Assembly: GCA_963732345.1 (NCBI GenBank)
Contig: CAVSZI010000016.1
Coordinates: 248,001-312,000 of the forward strand
DNA: 64,000 bases
Direction of reading: 5' to 3'
From: Bog-532 sp963732345
GTDB lineage: Bacteria; Actinomycetota; Actinomycetes; Streptosporangiales; Streptosporangiaceae
The translations under genes were made by a program, and so were the position numbers. Shown in pieces: positions 1 to 8,855 of this stretch (position 1 is the stretch's first letter; every line of letters starts with the position of its first letter). The notes beneath the pieces are model-generated. The model saw only the letters and a program-made list of their open reading frames with translations. It did no database searches and had not been told where the DNA came from.

Positions 1-2
1 CG

Positions 3-1625
3 CGGCTGCACCGGATCAACACCTACGTTCCGGGGACGCTGACCAACGCGGCCCGCAGCGCCGACGTCATCGTGGGCCTGCTGCTGCTGATGCTGTCGCA
101 TGGGCTGCGCCGGCGAAAGCGCCGGGCGTGGCAGGCAGTCACCGCTCTCCTGGTTCTTGACATCGCGATCCACGTCATCCACAATCGCGTACCGCACACC
201 CCCACCACGGTTGTCGCGGCTATCCTGCTGGGCACGCTGCTGTTCTTCCGGAACGACTTCTATGCCGTCGGGGACCGGCGGACCCGCTGGCTGGCCCTCT
301 GGGTCTTTCTCGGGCTCGCGGTGGCGGACATCGTGATCGGGCTCGGCTACCTGTCCGCCAGCACGCTGTCCGGCAGCTACTCGCTCTCTGCACGTCTGGA
401 AGATGTCGTCTCCGAGGTTGCTGGCGTCACGGGCTCCATCGCGTTCGTTTCTGACGGGCGCAGTGACGGCTATCACCTGCTGACGAGCGCGCTCGGGCTC
501 TTCACCCTGGTGGTCACGGCCTACCTGTTCCTGCGGCCCGCCGCGCCGAAGGCCCGGCTCACGAAGGCGGACGCGGACCGGATCCGGCAGCTCCTGAGCA
601 AGCATGGGGACCGGGACTCGCTGGGGTACTTCGCGCTCCGTGACGATAAGAGCGTCATCTGGTCCCCCACCGGGAAGTCCTGCGTCTGTTACCGCGTGGT
701 GTCCGGGGTGATGCTGGCGGCCGGTGATCCGCTCGGTGATCCGGAGGCGTGGCCGGGGGCCATCCAGGCCTTCCTGGACGAAGCGGCCCGGCACGCCTGG
801 GCCCCCGCCGTCATGGGCTGCAGTGAGCTGGGCGCGGAGGTCTGGTGCCGTGAAGGCGATCTGACCGCCCTGGAGCTGGGCGACGAGGGAATCGTCAACG
901 TGGCCGATTTCAGCCTCTCCGGACGTCCCATGCGCAACGTCCGCCAGATGGTGTCGCGGGTGGCGCGCAACGGATACACGGCCGAAGTCCGCCGGGTCGG
1001 CGACATGCCGCGCGAGGAGATCGCCGCCATCCTCCGCGTGGCGGACTCGTGGCGGGGAAGCGATACGGAGCGAGGCTTCTCGATGGCGCTGGGGCGGGTT
1101 GGCGCGCCCGGCGACGAGCAGTGCGTGATCGCAACGGCGATGTGCGAAGGGACGCTGCGCGCGGTGCTGCACTTCGTCCCCTGGGGCAGCGACGGCCTGT
1201 CCCTTGATCTCATGCGGCGCGACCGGGGCTCCCAGCCTGGTCTCAACGATTTCCTCATCGTGGAGGCGATCAAGGCGGCCCCGTGCCTTGGTATTAAGCG
1301 CATCTCGCTTAACTTCGCGGTATTCAGGGCCGCGCTCGAGCGCGGCGAGCGAATCGGGGCGGGGCCGGTGCTGCGAGCTTGGCGTTCCATTCTGCTTTTC
1401 CTGTCCAAGTGGTTCCAGATCGAATCGCTGTACAAATTCAACGCAAAGTTCTCTCCTGTCTGGCAGCCGAGGTTCTTTGTTTTCCCGACCGCCAAGGACG
1501 CGCCGAGGATCGCCCTCGCCGCGCTCGAAGCCGAGGCCTTCCTGGTCTGGCCGACGCTGGGGCCGCGGCGGCTGGCCCGCCAGCTGGGACTGGGACGGCT
1601 GCGGCGGGCACTGCGCCAGAACTGA
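3..1625 (+). CDS. MprF-like DUF2156 lysyltransferase-type membrane protein (5' partial)
   Basis: The reading frame is open from the left edge, so the true start lies outside the window; an internal GTG at 72 is probably not the start. Several hydrophobic segments in the first ~180 residues are followed by a cytosolic DUF2156 domain (GYFALRDDKSVIWSP, AAGDPLGDP, SLDLMRRD), the dual-GNAT fold of phosphatidylglycerol lysyltransferases and of the N-terminal half of mycobacterial LysX. The family aminoacylates membrane lipids using charged tRNA. A separate lysS lies 5.5 kb downstream, whereas mycobacterial LysX fuses the two activities. The amino acid and lipid substrates are inferred only from the family. 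The stop is 37 bp before folP. Confidence 0.8.
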   Translation, partial: RLHRINTYVPGTLTNAARSADVIVGLLLLMLSHGLRRRKRRAWQAVTALLVLDIAIHVIHNRVPHTPTTVVAAILLGTLLFFRNDFYAVGDRRTRWLALWVFLGLAVADIVIGLGYLSASTLSGSYSLSARLEDVVSEVAGVTGSIAFVSDGRSDGYHLLTSALGLFTLVVTAYLFLRPAAPKARLTKADADRIRQLLSKHGDRDSLGYFALRDDKSVIWSPTGKSCVCYRVVSGVMLAAGDPLGDPEAWPGAIQAFLDEAARHAWAPAVMGCSELGAEVWCREGDLTALELGDEGIVNVADFSLSGRPMRNVRQMVSRVARNGYTAEVRRVGDMPREEIAAILRVADSWRGSDTERGFSMALGRVGAPGDEQCVIATAMCEGTLRAVLHFVPWGSDGLSLDLMRRDRGSQPGLNDFLIVEAIKAAPCLGIKRISLNFAVFRAALERGERIGAGPVLRAWRSILLFLSKWFQIESLYKFNAKFSPVWQPRFFVFPTAKDAPRIALAALEAEAFLVWPTLGPRRLARQLGLGRLRRALRQN

Positions 1626-1649
1626 ATCCTCCCGTCGCGGGGGACCTCA

Positions 1650-1655
1650 TAGGCT
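1650..1655 (+). promoter_or_regulatory. -10 hexamer TAGGCT, leaderless start of folP
   Basis: TAGGCT fits TANNNT and ends 7 nt before the folP ATG at 1663, with no Shine-Dalgarno between. This fits a transcript starting at or next to the start codon. Confidence 0.5.
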
Positions 1656-1662
1656 TGGCCTC

Positions 1663-2700
1663 ATGTCGAGCAGTCTCGTGTCGGGCCAGCAGTTCCCCGT
1701 GCCCGGACTGCCCAGCCAGGATCGCTGCCTGGTGATGGGGGTCGTCAACGTGACCCCTGACTCTTTTTCCGACGGCGGCGCCTGGCTCGGCGCCGACGCC
1801 GCCGTGGCCCACGGGCTGGAGCTCGCCGCCCAGGGTGCGGACATTGTGGACGTCGGTGGCGAATCGACCAGGCCGGGCGCGCAGCGCATTTCGGCCGAGG
1901 AGGAGATCCGCCGGGTCCAGCCGGTCATCGCCGAACTGGCCCGGTCCGGGGTCCCGGTCAGCGTGGATACGATGCGGGCACGCGTGGCCGAGCTCGCCCT
2001 GGAGGCCGGAGCGCGCCTGGTCAACGACGTGAGCGGCGGCCTCGCCGACCCCCACATGCCCCGCCTGGTCGCCAAGGCGTCGGTGCCGTACGTGGTGATG
2101 CACTGGCGCGGTCACAGTCACGACATGAACTCCCGGGCCGTCTACGACGATGTGGTCCGGGAAGTTCGCGACGAGCTCCGGCGGCGGGTGGACGCGGTGG
2201 TCGCGGAGGGCGTCGACCCGTCGATGATCGTTCTCGACCCCGGCCTGGGCTTCAGCAAGCTCAGCGAGCACAACTGGCGCCTTCTCGCGGCCCTGCCGGA
2301 CATCGCCTGCCTCGGCGCGGGTAAGGGCGCGGGAGCGGGAGCAGCCCTGGGCGCCCGCGTCCGAGGCGCCGGCATGGACGCAGACGGTCCGCCGCGCCGG
2401 TTCCCTGTGCTCGTCGGCGCCTCCCGCAAGCGCTTCCTGGGGCGGCTGCTCGCGACGGCCGACGGTACGCCGAGATCGTTTACCGGCAGCGACGATGCCA
2501 CGGTGGCCACGACCGCGCTCGCCGCGGCCGCGGGTGCCTGGTGCGTGCGCGTCCACAAGGTCCCGGCCAACGCCGACGCCGTGCGGGTCGCCGCGGCCTG
2601 GCGTGCCGCAGGGGGGAGCGCGGGCGGGAACACGGGCGGAGACGCGGGCGGGAACGCGGGCGGAGACGCGGGCGGGAACGCGGGCGAGAACCAGCGATGA
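1663..2700 (+). CDS. folP: dihydropteroate synthase
   Basis: FolP condenses p-aminobenzoate with hydroxymethyl-dihydropterin diphosphate to make dihydropteroate. Family motifs are NVTPDSFSDGG, DVGGESTRPG, NDVSGG, DPGLGFSK and GASRKRF. At 345 aa it is longer than typical (~270-290) because of a Gly/Ala-rich insert near residues 210-235 and a C-terminal tail of GGNAGGDA repeats encoded by a 24-bp tandem repeat. ATG 1663 was chosen because the longer frame upstream overlaps the previous gene. The stop overlaps the folB-folK start in ATGA, implying translational coupling. folE is not next to it here. Confidence 0.95.
   Translation: MSSSLVSGQQFPVPGLPSQDRCLVMGVVNVTPDSFSDGGAWLGADAAVAHGLELAAQGADIVDVGGESTRPGAQRISAEEEIRRVQPVIAELARSGVPVSVDTMRARVAELALEAGARLVNDVSGGLADPHMPRLVAKASVPYVVMHWRGHSHDMNSRAVYDDVVREVRDELRRRVDAVVAEGVDPSMIVLDPGLGFSKLSEHNWRLLAALPDIACLGAGKGAGAGAALGARVRGAGMDADGPPRRFPVLVGASRKRFLGRLLATADGTPRSFTGSDDATVATTALAAAAGAWCVRVHKVPANADAVRVAAAWRAAGGSAGGNTGGDAGGNAGGDAGGNAGENQR
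2626..2690 (+). repeat. 24-bp tandem repeat encoding the FolP tail
   Basis: About 2.5 copies of a 24-bp unit encode Gly-Gly-Asn-Ala-Gly-Gly-Asp-Ala. The unit is a multiple of three, so copy-number change would keep frame. It sits at the extreme FolP C-terminus, outside the catalytic barrel. Confidence 0.85.
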
Positions 2701-3560
2701 GAACCGACCGGATCGAGGTACGCGGCCTCCGGGTCCGGGGGCGGCACGGGGTCCTGGACGCCGAGCGCCGCGACGGCCAGGAATTCCTGATCGACGCCGT
2801 GCTGGCGGTCGACACCCGCCTGGCCGCCGCATCGGATGACCTATCCCTGACCGTTGATTACGCGGGGCTGAGCGAACGGCTCGCCGTGATCGTGGCCGGT
2901 GAGCCGGTCAACCTGATCGAGACGCTGGCGGAGCGGCTGGCCCAGGCGTGCCTCGCCGATCCGGCCGTCCGGCGGGCCGAGATCACCGTGCACAAACCGA
3001 ACGCGCCGATGGGCCGCCCGTTCGGCGACGTATCGGTCACCATCAGCCGTGAGCGCCCGGTCCGCGTGGTGATCGCCCTGGGCAGCAACCTCGGGGACCG
3101 GCTGCGGGAACTACAGCGGGCCGTGGACGCGCTGGCGGCCACCCCGGGCCTGGTCGTCACCGCCGTCTCGCCGGTATACGAGACCGCTCCGGTCGGCGGC
3201 CCGCAGCAGCCGGACTACCTGAACGCGGTTGTCCTGGCCGAGACGTCCCGCCCGGCCGCTGACCTGCTGCACCGGGCACACGCGATCGAGGCGGCGGCGC
3301 AGCGGAAAAGGGAGGTCCGCTGGGGGCCGCGGACCCTCGACGTGGACATCGTCGCCTACGGCGAGGAACTGGACGGCGATCCGGTGCTGACGCTGCCGCA
3401 CCCCCGCGCACAGGAACGGGCGTTCGTCCTGGCGCCGTGGCGTGATGCCGATCCCGGCGCCGTGCTGCCCGGGCGGGGCAGCGTCGCGACGCTGCTGGCC
3501 AACCTGCCTGATGGTGGTATCCAGCGGCGTGATGACATGGCGCTGCGGCGGCCCGCATAG
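2697..3560 (+). CDS. folK: bifunctional dihydroneopterin aldolase / HPPK (FolB-FolK fusion)
   Basis: A 287-aa fusion. Residues ~1-118 are FolB (GRHGVLDAE, TVDYAGL, HKPNAPMG), which cleaves dihydroneopterin. Residues ~122-287 are FolK (ALGSNLGDR, RWGPRTLDVDIV, LPHPRAQERAFVL), which pyrophosphorylates the product to give the FolP substrate. The ATG overlaps the folP TGA. In many actinomycetes folB and folK are adjacent separate genes; here no stop or restart separates them, so two consecutive steps are on one chain feeding FolP. Confidence 0.93.
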   Translation: MRTDRIEVRGLRVRGRHGVLDAERRDGQEFLIDAVLAVDTRLAAASDDLSLTVDYAGLSERLAVIVAGEPVNLIETLAERLAQACLADPAVRRAEITVHKPNAPMGRPFGDVSVTISRERPVRVVIALGSNLGDRLRELQRAVDALAATPGLVVTAVSPVYETAPVGGPQQPDYLNAVVLAETSRPAADLLHRAHAIEAAAQRKREVRWGPRTLDVDIVAYGEELDGDPVLTLPHPRAQERAFVLAPWRDADPGAVLPGRGSVATLLANLPDGGIQRRDDMALRRPA

Positions 3561-3599
3561 CCTTGGTCACGTGTCCAGACTGACCATGGCGGAGACCGA

Positions 3600-4082
3600 A
3601 TGACACCCACCCGGACACGGACCTTGCTCCTGGTGGCCGTGGCGTTCGCGGCGGCGAGCTGGCTGGTGGTCCGGCTCACCTACAGCAGCCTGCCGCCACT
3701 GCCGTGGACGATGGTGCCGGCGCTGGTGATCGCGGCCGCGGCCGAGGCCTGGACCGGCCGGGGGCTCCACGCACGTATTCTCGGCCGCCCCGGGACCAAG
3801 CCGCCACTGCCGCTGCACGTCGCGCGGATGGTGGCGCTCGCGAAGGCCTCCTCGCTGGCGGCCGCCGTGATCGGGGGTGTCGCGGCCGGTTTCGCGGTGT
3901 CGGCGGCCGGTTCGCTTCCAGCCTCCGTGCCTACCCATGACGTGATCACCGCCGGGACGACGCTGGGCGCGTCGGTCCTGCTTGCCCTCGCGGCGCTTTA
4001 CCTGGAGCGCTGCTGCCGTGTCCCGGACGATCCCGGACCCGGCCAGTACGTCCCGCCGCGCCCCGCGGATCATTTTCATTGA
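3600..4082 (+). CDS. DUF3180 membrane protein
   Basis: A 160-aa protein with four hydrophobic segments (around residues 7-28, 38-52, 78-102, 115-135). It matches in size, topology and position the DUF3180 proteins that follow folK in actinomycetes. Function is unknown. The ATG follows GGAG by a short spacer, 39 bp after the folB-folK stop. The C-terminus is short, cytosolic and Pro-rich. Confidence 0.8.
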   Translation: MTPTRTRTLLLVAVAFAAASWLVVRLTYSSLPPLPWTMVPALVIAAAAEAWTGRGLHARILGRPGTKPPLPLHVARMVALAKASSLAAAVIGGVAAGFAVSAAGSLPASVPTHDVITAGTTLGASVLLALAALYLERCCRVPDDPGPGQYVPPRPADHFH

Positions 4083-4224
4083 GCGTACGGCGGCCTGCCG
4101 ACGCCCTCATCGCCCGGGCCGGCTCTGCTGGGGCCGCCACCCGCCGCCGTGGCTATGCTCGGGTGATGCACCGGGCCCACCAGGGGCGCCGGTCCGTCCG
4201 GTACCCTCTGAGGACTGGAACGAG

Positions 4225-5154
4225 ATGAAATCTGAATCAGGCGCGTACGACGCGCAGGAACCTGCCGGGGTTGACCAGCACCCAGCCCGGCTCCGGGTCG
4301 GCATCATCGGGCCCGGCCGCGTGGGCGCCGCGCTCGGCGTCGCACTCACCCGGGCCGGTCATAAGGTGGTCGCGGTGGCCGCGGTGTCGGACACGTCCGT
4401 CCAGCGCGCCCGCGATCATTTTCCCGCGGCCCGGGTCGCCGAGCCCGCCGACGTGATCGCCGCCGCCGACCTCGGCCTGCTGACCGTGCCCGACGATGCC
4501 CTGCCCGGGCTGATCGCCGGGCTCGCGGCCACCGGGGCTGCGGTGGGGGGACGGCTGCTCGCGCACACGAGCGGCCGGTACGGCGCGGGTGTGCTCCAGC
4601 CGGCTACCCGGCTGGGGGCGCTCCCGCTGGCGCTGCACCCGGTGATGACGTTTACCGGCCGCAGCGACGACATCCAGCGGATGCACGGGATCTGCTTCGG
4701 CATCACCGCCCCGGACCAGCTGAGGCCCGTCGCGGAGGCCCTCGTCATCGAGATGGGCGGCGAGCCGGTCTTCATCGCCGAGGAGAACCGGGGCCTTTAC
4801 CACGCGGCCCTCGCCAGCGCGGCCAACCACCTGGTCACGCTCGTGACCGAATCGTGCGACCTGCTGCAGGCCGCCGGGGCGGCTGATCCGGCCCGGATGC
4901 TCAGCCCGCTGCTGTTCGCCGCGCTGGACAACGCGCTGCGGCTGGGTGACGCGGGCCTGACCGGACCGGTGGCCCGCGGCGACGCCGGCACGGTGGCCGG
5001 GCACCTCGAGACCCTGCGCGACGCGGCCCCCGAGGCGCTGGCCGTCTACGTCGCACTGGCCCGCCTCACCGCGGACCGCGCGCTGGCCGCCGGACTGCTC
5101 ACCGCGCCCGATGCGGCCCGCCTGCTGGACGTGCTCTCCGGGGCGGCGCGATGA
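4225..5154 (+). CDS. DUF2520 Rossmann-fold oxidoreductase-like protein
   Basis: A 309-aa protein with an N-terminal Rossmann dinucleotide motif (VGIIGPGRVGAALG) and a C-terminal helical DUF2520 domain (ALHPVMTF, YHAALASAANHL). The layout resembles ketopantoate reductase and F420-dependent NADP reductase folds. Its place just before panC is conserved in actinomycetes and suggests pantothenate metabolism, possibly ketopantoate reduction; that role is inferred. ATG 4225 was chosen because earlier in-frame starts fall inside the DUF3180 gene. The stop overlaps the panC start (ATGA). Confidence 0.85.
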   Translation: MKSESGAYDAQEPAGVDQHPARLRVGIIGPGRVGAALGVALTRAGHKVVAVAAVSDTSVQRARDHFPAARVAEPADVIAAADLGLLTVPDDALPGLIAGLAATGAAVGGRLLAHTSGRYGAGVLQPATRLGALPLALHPVMTFTGRSDDIQRMHGICFGITAPDQLRPVAEALVIEMGGEPVFIAEENRGLYHAALASAANHLVTLVTESCDLLQAAGAADPARMLSPLLFAALDNALRLGDAGLTGPVARGDAGTVAGHLETLRDAAPEALAVYVALARLTADRALAAGLLTAPDAARLLDVLSGAAR

Positions 5155-6164
5155 CCGGCGCGCCCACCCGCCCCGCTGAGCCCGCGCGCCCCGCTGAGCC
5201 CACCGGCCCCGCTAGGCCCACCGGCCCCGCTAGGCCCACCGGCCCCGCTAGGCCCGGCGGCCCCGCCCTGGCGGCCGGCCTCGCTGACCTCGCCGCCGCG
5301 CGCGGGCGCCTCGGCTCGCCGGTCGTCTTCGTGCCCACGATGGGAGCGCTGCATGACGGGCACCGGAGCCTGCTGCGGCACGCGGCCCGGCTGGCCGACC
5401 CGGACGGAGCCGTGGTCGTCTCCATCTTCGTCAACCCGCGGCAATTCGGGCCGGGAGAAGACCTCGACCGCTATCCGCGCACCCTCGACGCCGATCTGGC
5501 GCTGTGCGCGGACGAAGGCGCAGCCGTCGTCTTCGCCCCCGCCGCAGGCGAGATATATCCGGTGCAGCCCGTCGTGACCGTCGATCCCGGGCCCATGGGG
5601 CAGCTGCTCGAGGGCGAGTTCCGGCCTGGCTTCTTCGGCGGTGTGCTGACCGTGGTCCTCAAGCTTTTCGGGCTGGTCCGGCCGGACATCGCGGTTTTCG
5701 GGGAAAAGGACGCGCAGCAACTGGCCCTGGTGCGCCGGATGTCCGCCGACCTCAACCTCGGTATCCAGATCGCGTCGGTCCCGACGTTCCGTGACGACGA
5801 CGGGCTGGCCACATCCAGCCGCAACCGGTACCTGTCGGCGGCCGAACGCCGCGTGGCGCTCGCGCTTCCTGCCGCGCTCCAGGCCGGCCGGGCGGAAGCC
5901 GCCAACGGTCCCCGGGCGGTCGCTGAGGCGGCCAGCAACAGCCTGGACGGGGTGGCCGGGATCCTGATTCCGGCGGACGGGGCCGGCGGCCCTGCGGGCG
6001 CCCTCGCACCGCAGGTGCCGGTGACCGTCGATTATCTCGCCTTGGTGGATCCGCTTACGTTTGCGCCCGTGCCGCCCGGCTTTACCGGCACGGCGATCCT
6101 CGCGGTCGCCGCGCGCGTCGGCGGTACGCGCCTGATCAACAACGTCCAGGTCGAGTTCAGCTGA
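5151..6164 (+). CDS. panC: pantothenate synthetase
   Basis: PanC joins pantoate and beta-alanine using ATP. Motifs are VPTMGALHDGH (HIGH-like), SIFVNPRQFGP, RYPRTLDAD, FGEKDAQQ and TSSRNRYLS, as in the nucleotidyltransferase family. The 337-aa protein has an unusual first ~45 residues made of Pro-Ala-Arg-Thr-Gly repeats from an 18-bp tandem repeat. A shorter functional start after the repeat cannot be excluded, but the ATGA overlap with the upstream gene favours 5151. Confidence 0.95.
   Translation: MTGAPTRPAEPARPAEPTGPARPTGPARPTGPARPGGPALAAGLADLAAARGRLGSPVVFVPTMGALHDGHRSLLRHAARLADPDGAVVVSIFVNPRQFGPGEDLDRYPRTLDADLALCADEGAAVVFAPAAGEIYPVQPVVTVDPGPMGQLLEGEFRPGFFGGVLTVVLKLFGLVRPDIAVFGEKDAQQLALVRRMSADLNLGIQIASVPTFRDDDGLATSSRNRYLSAAERRVALALPAALQAGRAEAANGPRAVAEAASNSLDGVAGILIPADGAGGPAGALAPQVPVTVDYLALVDPLTFAPVPPGFTGTAILAVAARVGGTRLINNVQVEFS
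5206..5264 (+). repeat. 18-bp tandem repeat in panC 5' coding region
   Basis: About three copies of an 18-bp unit encoding Gly-Pro-Ala-Arg-Pro-Thr, with degenerate copies to the left. The period preserves frame. Confidence 0.85.
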
Positions 6165-6198
6165 CGCAGGGCACGGGGTTGACGCAGGGCACGGGGTT
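6163..6198 (+). repeat. perfect 18-bp tandem duplication before coaX
   Basis: GACGCAGGGCACGGGGTT occurs twice head to tail, starting inside the panC stop codon and filling most of the panC-coaX spacer. Confidence 0.9.
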
Positions 6199-6221
6199 TG
6201 GCACGCACTGAGAGGGACACC

Positions 6222-7058
6222 ATGCTGCTGGCGATCGATGTGGGCAACACGAACACGGTGCTCGGCATCTTCGACGGTGAGGAAGTGATCGAGCACTGGC
6301 GGATCGCCACCGTGCCCGACCGGACGGCCGACGAGATCGCCGTCGTACTGCGCGGCCTGCTCACCCAGAGCGCCGTCTTCAAAGACACGGCGCGCTGGGG
6401 AACGCCCGCCACGGCCGGCCTGCCGGACGGCGGAATCGCCGGTATCGCCCTTTGCTCGACGGTGCCGTCCGTGCTGCACGAGATGCGGGAGATGTGCCAG
6501 CGGTATTACCGGGAGGTGCCCGCGGTCATTGTCGAGCCGGGCGTCAGGACCGGCATCCCGATCCGGATGGACAATCCCAAGGAGGTCGGCAGCGACCGCA
6601 TTATGAATGCGCTGGCCGCGGTGCATTTGTTTGGCGGCCCCGCCGTCGTGGTGGACTTCGGCACGTCGACCAACTTCAACGCGGTCAGCATGCGCGGGGA
6701 GTTCGTGGGCGGGGCGCTCGCGCCCGGTATCGAGATATCCGTCGACGCGCTGTCGCGCAGGGCCGCCCAGCTGCTCAAGGTGGAGCTGACCCGGCCGCCC
6801 CGGGTCATCGGCAAGAACACCGTGGAAGCCCTGCAATCAGGCATTGTCTATGGGTTCGCCGGGCAGGTGGAGGGGATCGCCCGGCGGATGGTCCGCGAAC
6901 TGGCCCCCGCCGACCCGGAATCGGTCACGATCATCGCGACCGGAGGCCTTGCCCCGCTGGTCATCCACGAAGTCAGTATCTTCGATGCGCACGAGCCGTG
7001 GCTGACCCTGATCGGGCTCCGGCTCGTCTTCGAGCGGAACGCCGCCGCGGAGTCCTGA
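6222..7058 (+). CDS. coaX: type III pantothenate kinase
   Basis: CoaX phosphorylates pantothenate, the first committed step of CoA synthesis. The 278-aa protein shows the ASKHA signatures AIDVGNTNT (phosphate 1), GSDRIMNALAA and DFGTSTNFN (metal/phosphate 2), and ATGGLAPL. ATG 6222 follows AGAGGGA; an in-frame TTG at 6198 would add eight residues. It follows panC, so two consecutive steps lie in one probable operon. Confidence 0.93.
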   Translation: MLLAIDVGNTNTVLGIFDGEEVIEHWRIATVPDRTADEIAVVLRGLLTQSAVFKDTARWGTPATAGLPDGGIAGIALCSTVPSVLHEMREMCQRYYREVPAVIVEPGVRTGIPIRMDNPKEVGSDRIMNALAAVHLFGGPAVVVDFGTSTNFNAVSMRGEFVGGALAPGIEISVDALSRRAAQLLKVELTRPPRVIGKNTVEALQSGIVYGFAGQVEGIARRMVRELAPADPESVTIIATGGLAPLVIHEVSIFDAHEPWLTLIGLRLVFERNAAAES

Positions 7059-7108
7059 ACCGGCGGGACGGTGCGGAAACCCGCGTGCCGGTCGCCGACC
7101 GGCACCGG

Positions 7109-7114
7109 TAGCCT
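7109..7114 (+). promoter_or_regulatory. -10 hexamer TAGCCT, leaderless start of lysS
   Basis: TAGCCT ends 7 nt before GTG 7122, and the spacer has no Shine-Dalgarno. Confidence 0.45.
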
Positions 7115-7121
7115 CGGGCAC

Positions 7122-8660
7122 GTGACCGACAACCATCCGGCGGATGACAGCCGCGACATCACCTCAGGGCCCGTTCCCGGCACCGGCACCGAACTTCCGG
7201 AGCAGATGCGCGTCCGGATGGGCAAACGCGACGCGCTGCGCGAAGCCGGTATCGATCCCTACCCGGTAGGATTCCCGCGCACGGCCACGATCGCGGAGAT
7301 CCGGGCGAGGTACGAAGGCCCGCCGCCGGATACGTCGACGGGCGATAAGGTCGCCGTGGCCGGCCGCGTGATGCTGTCGCGCATCGGCGGCAAGCTGTGC
7401 TTTGCCACCATCCGCGACGGCACCGGCGACATCCAGGTCATGATCTCGCTGGCCAAGGTGGGTGAGCAGGCGCTGGCCGCCTGGAAGCGGGACGTCGACC
7501 TGGGCGACCACGTTGGCGTGTGGGGCGAGGTGGTGACCTCGCGCAGCGGTGAGCTTTCGATCCTCGCCGATTCGTTCGTGATCACCGCCAAGAGCCTTCG
7601 GCCGCTGCCGGACAAGCACAAGGGACTTAGCGACATCGAGTCGCGCGTGCGCCAGCGTTACGTGGACCTGATCGTCAATCCGGAGGCGCGCCGCATGGCC
7701 CGGCTGCGCAGTGATGTCATCCGCTCGATCCGGGAGCAGATGCATGAGCGCGGCTACCTGGAGGTGGAGACGCCGGTCCTGCAGGCCATCCACGGCGGCG
7801 CCAACGCGCGCCCGTTCGTCACCCGCGGTAACGCCTACGACAGCCAGCTCTACCTGCGCATCGCGCTGGAGCTCTATCTCAAGCGGCTCATCGTGGGCGG
7901 CATCGAGAAGGTCTACGAGATCAGCCGGGTGTTCCGCAACGAGGGTGTGGACAGTACCCACAATCCCGAGTTCACGATGCTGGAGGCCTACGAGGCGTAC
8001 GGCGACTACAACACGGTCGCCACGCTTACCCGGGAGCTGATCCAGAACGCCGCGCGCACCGCCCTGGGCAGCGCGGTGATTCGCCGCGCAGACGGCAGCG
8101 AGCACGACATCGGCGGTGAGTGGAAGTCGGTCACCGTTTATGCCGCGATCTCGGCCGCCCTGGGCGAGGAGGTCATCCCCGACACGAACGAGGAAGAGCT
8201 CCGCAAGCTGTGCGCGCAGGCGGGCGTCCCGGTCGAGCCGGGCTGGAACCATGGCCAGATCGTCCTGGAAATGTACGAGCGGCTGGTGGAGAAGCAGACC
8301 GTTGAGCCGACGTTCTACCGGGACTTCCCGGTGGAGGTCTCCCCGCTGACCCGGGCGCACCGGTCGGATCCGCGGCTGGCCGAACGATGGGACCTGGTCG
8401 CGTTCGGCGCCGAACTGGGCACCGGCTATTCAGAGCTGGTCGATCCGGTCGAGCAGCGGGAGCGGCTGACCGCGCAGTCTCTGCTCGCGGCCGGGGGTGA
8501 CCCCGAGGCGATGCAGCTGGACGAGGACTTCCTGCGGGCGCTCGAATTCGGCATGCCGCCGACTGGTGGCGTGGGAGTGGGCATCGACCGCCTCCTCATC
8601 ATGTTCACCGGCATGAGCATCCGGGAAACAATCCTGTTCCCCTTCGTCAAGCCGGAGTAG
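7122..8660 (+). CDS. lysS: lysyl-tRNA synthetase, class II
   Basis: A 512-aa class II enzyme charging tRNA-Lys. An N-terminal OB fold (about residues 60-170) is followed by the class II core with motif 2 (FRNEGVDSTHNPEFTMLEAY) and motif 3 (GVGVGIDRLLIMFTG). There is no MprF-like N-terminal extension, unlike mycobacterial LysX. GTG 7122 is supported by the -10 hexamer 7 nt upstream and yields a short disordered leader; ATG 7206 is a later alternative. It converges on the NlpC/P60 gene. Confidence 0.95.
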   Translation: MTDNHPADDSRDITSGPVPGTGTELPEQMRVRMGKRDALREAGIDPYPVGFPRTATIAEIRARYEGPPPDTSTGDKVAVAGRVMLSRIGGKLCFATIRDGTGDIQVMISLAKVGEQALAAWKRDVDLGDHVGVWGEVVTSRSGELSILADSFVITAKSLRPLPDKHKGLSDIESRVRQRYVDLIVNPEARRMARLRSDVIRSIREQMHERGYLEVETPVLQAIHGGANARPFVTRGNAYDSQLYLRIALELYLKRLIVGGIEKVYEISRVFRNEGVDSTHNPEFTMLEAYEAYGDYNTVATLTRELIQNAARTALGSAVIRRADGSEHDIGGEWKSVTVYAAISAALGEEVIPDTNEEELRKLCAQAGVPVEPGWNHGQIVLEMYERLVEKQTVEPTFYRDFPVEVSPLTRAHRSDPRLAERWDLVAFGAELGTGYSELVDPVEQRERLTAQSLLAAGGDPEAMQLDEDFLRALEFGMPPTGGVGVGIDRLLIMFTGMSIRETILFPFVKPE

Positions 8661-8769
8661 GCCCGGGGGGGCGACCCCCGGAACCCCCCGCTGCGCTCCG
8701 CGCCCCGCTGCGGTACCCGCCGGCCCACCGGCCACTCACCGGGCCGTTGGCCCGGTTCGCTGGGCCGGT
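8661..8769. repeat. convergent-intergenic repeat, copy 1
   Basis: About 109 bp strongly resembling 16601-16711. Shared parts are a G-run/GACCCC hairpin, a block matching GCTGCGC-TCGCGCCCCGCTG, CCACTCACCGGGCC and GGTTCGCTGGGCCGG. Both copies lie between convergent genes. Confidence 0.75.
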
Positions 8770-8807
8770 AGCGAGCGCCTCGCCGTAGCCCGTGCACGCC
8801 TACGGCC

Positions 8808-8837
8808 GCGAGCACGGGCCTGAAGGCCCGTGCTCGC
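8808..8837. terminator. bidirectional terminator hairpin lysS / NlpC
   Basis: A perfect 13-bp stem with a TGAA tetraloop lies between the convergent lysS and NlpC/P60 genes. No U-tract is evident, as is usual in high-GC actinomycetes. Confidence 0.75.
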
Positions 8838-8855
8838 TTACGGACGGGCTCCCAA

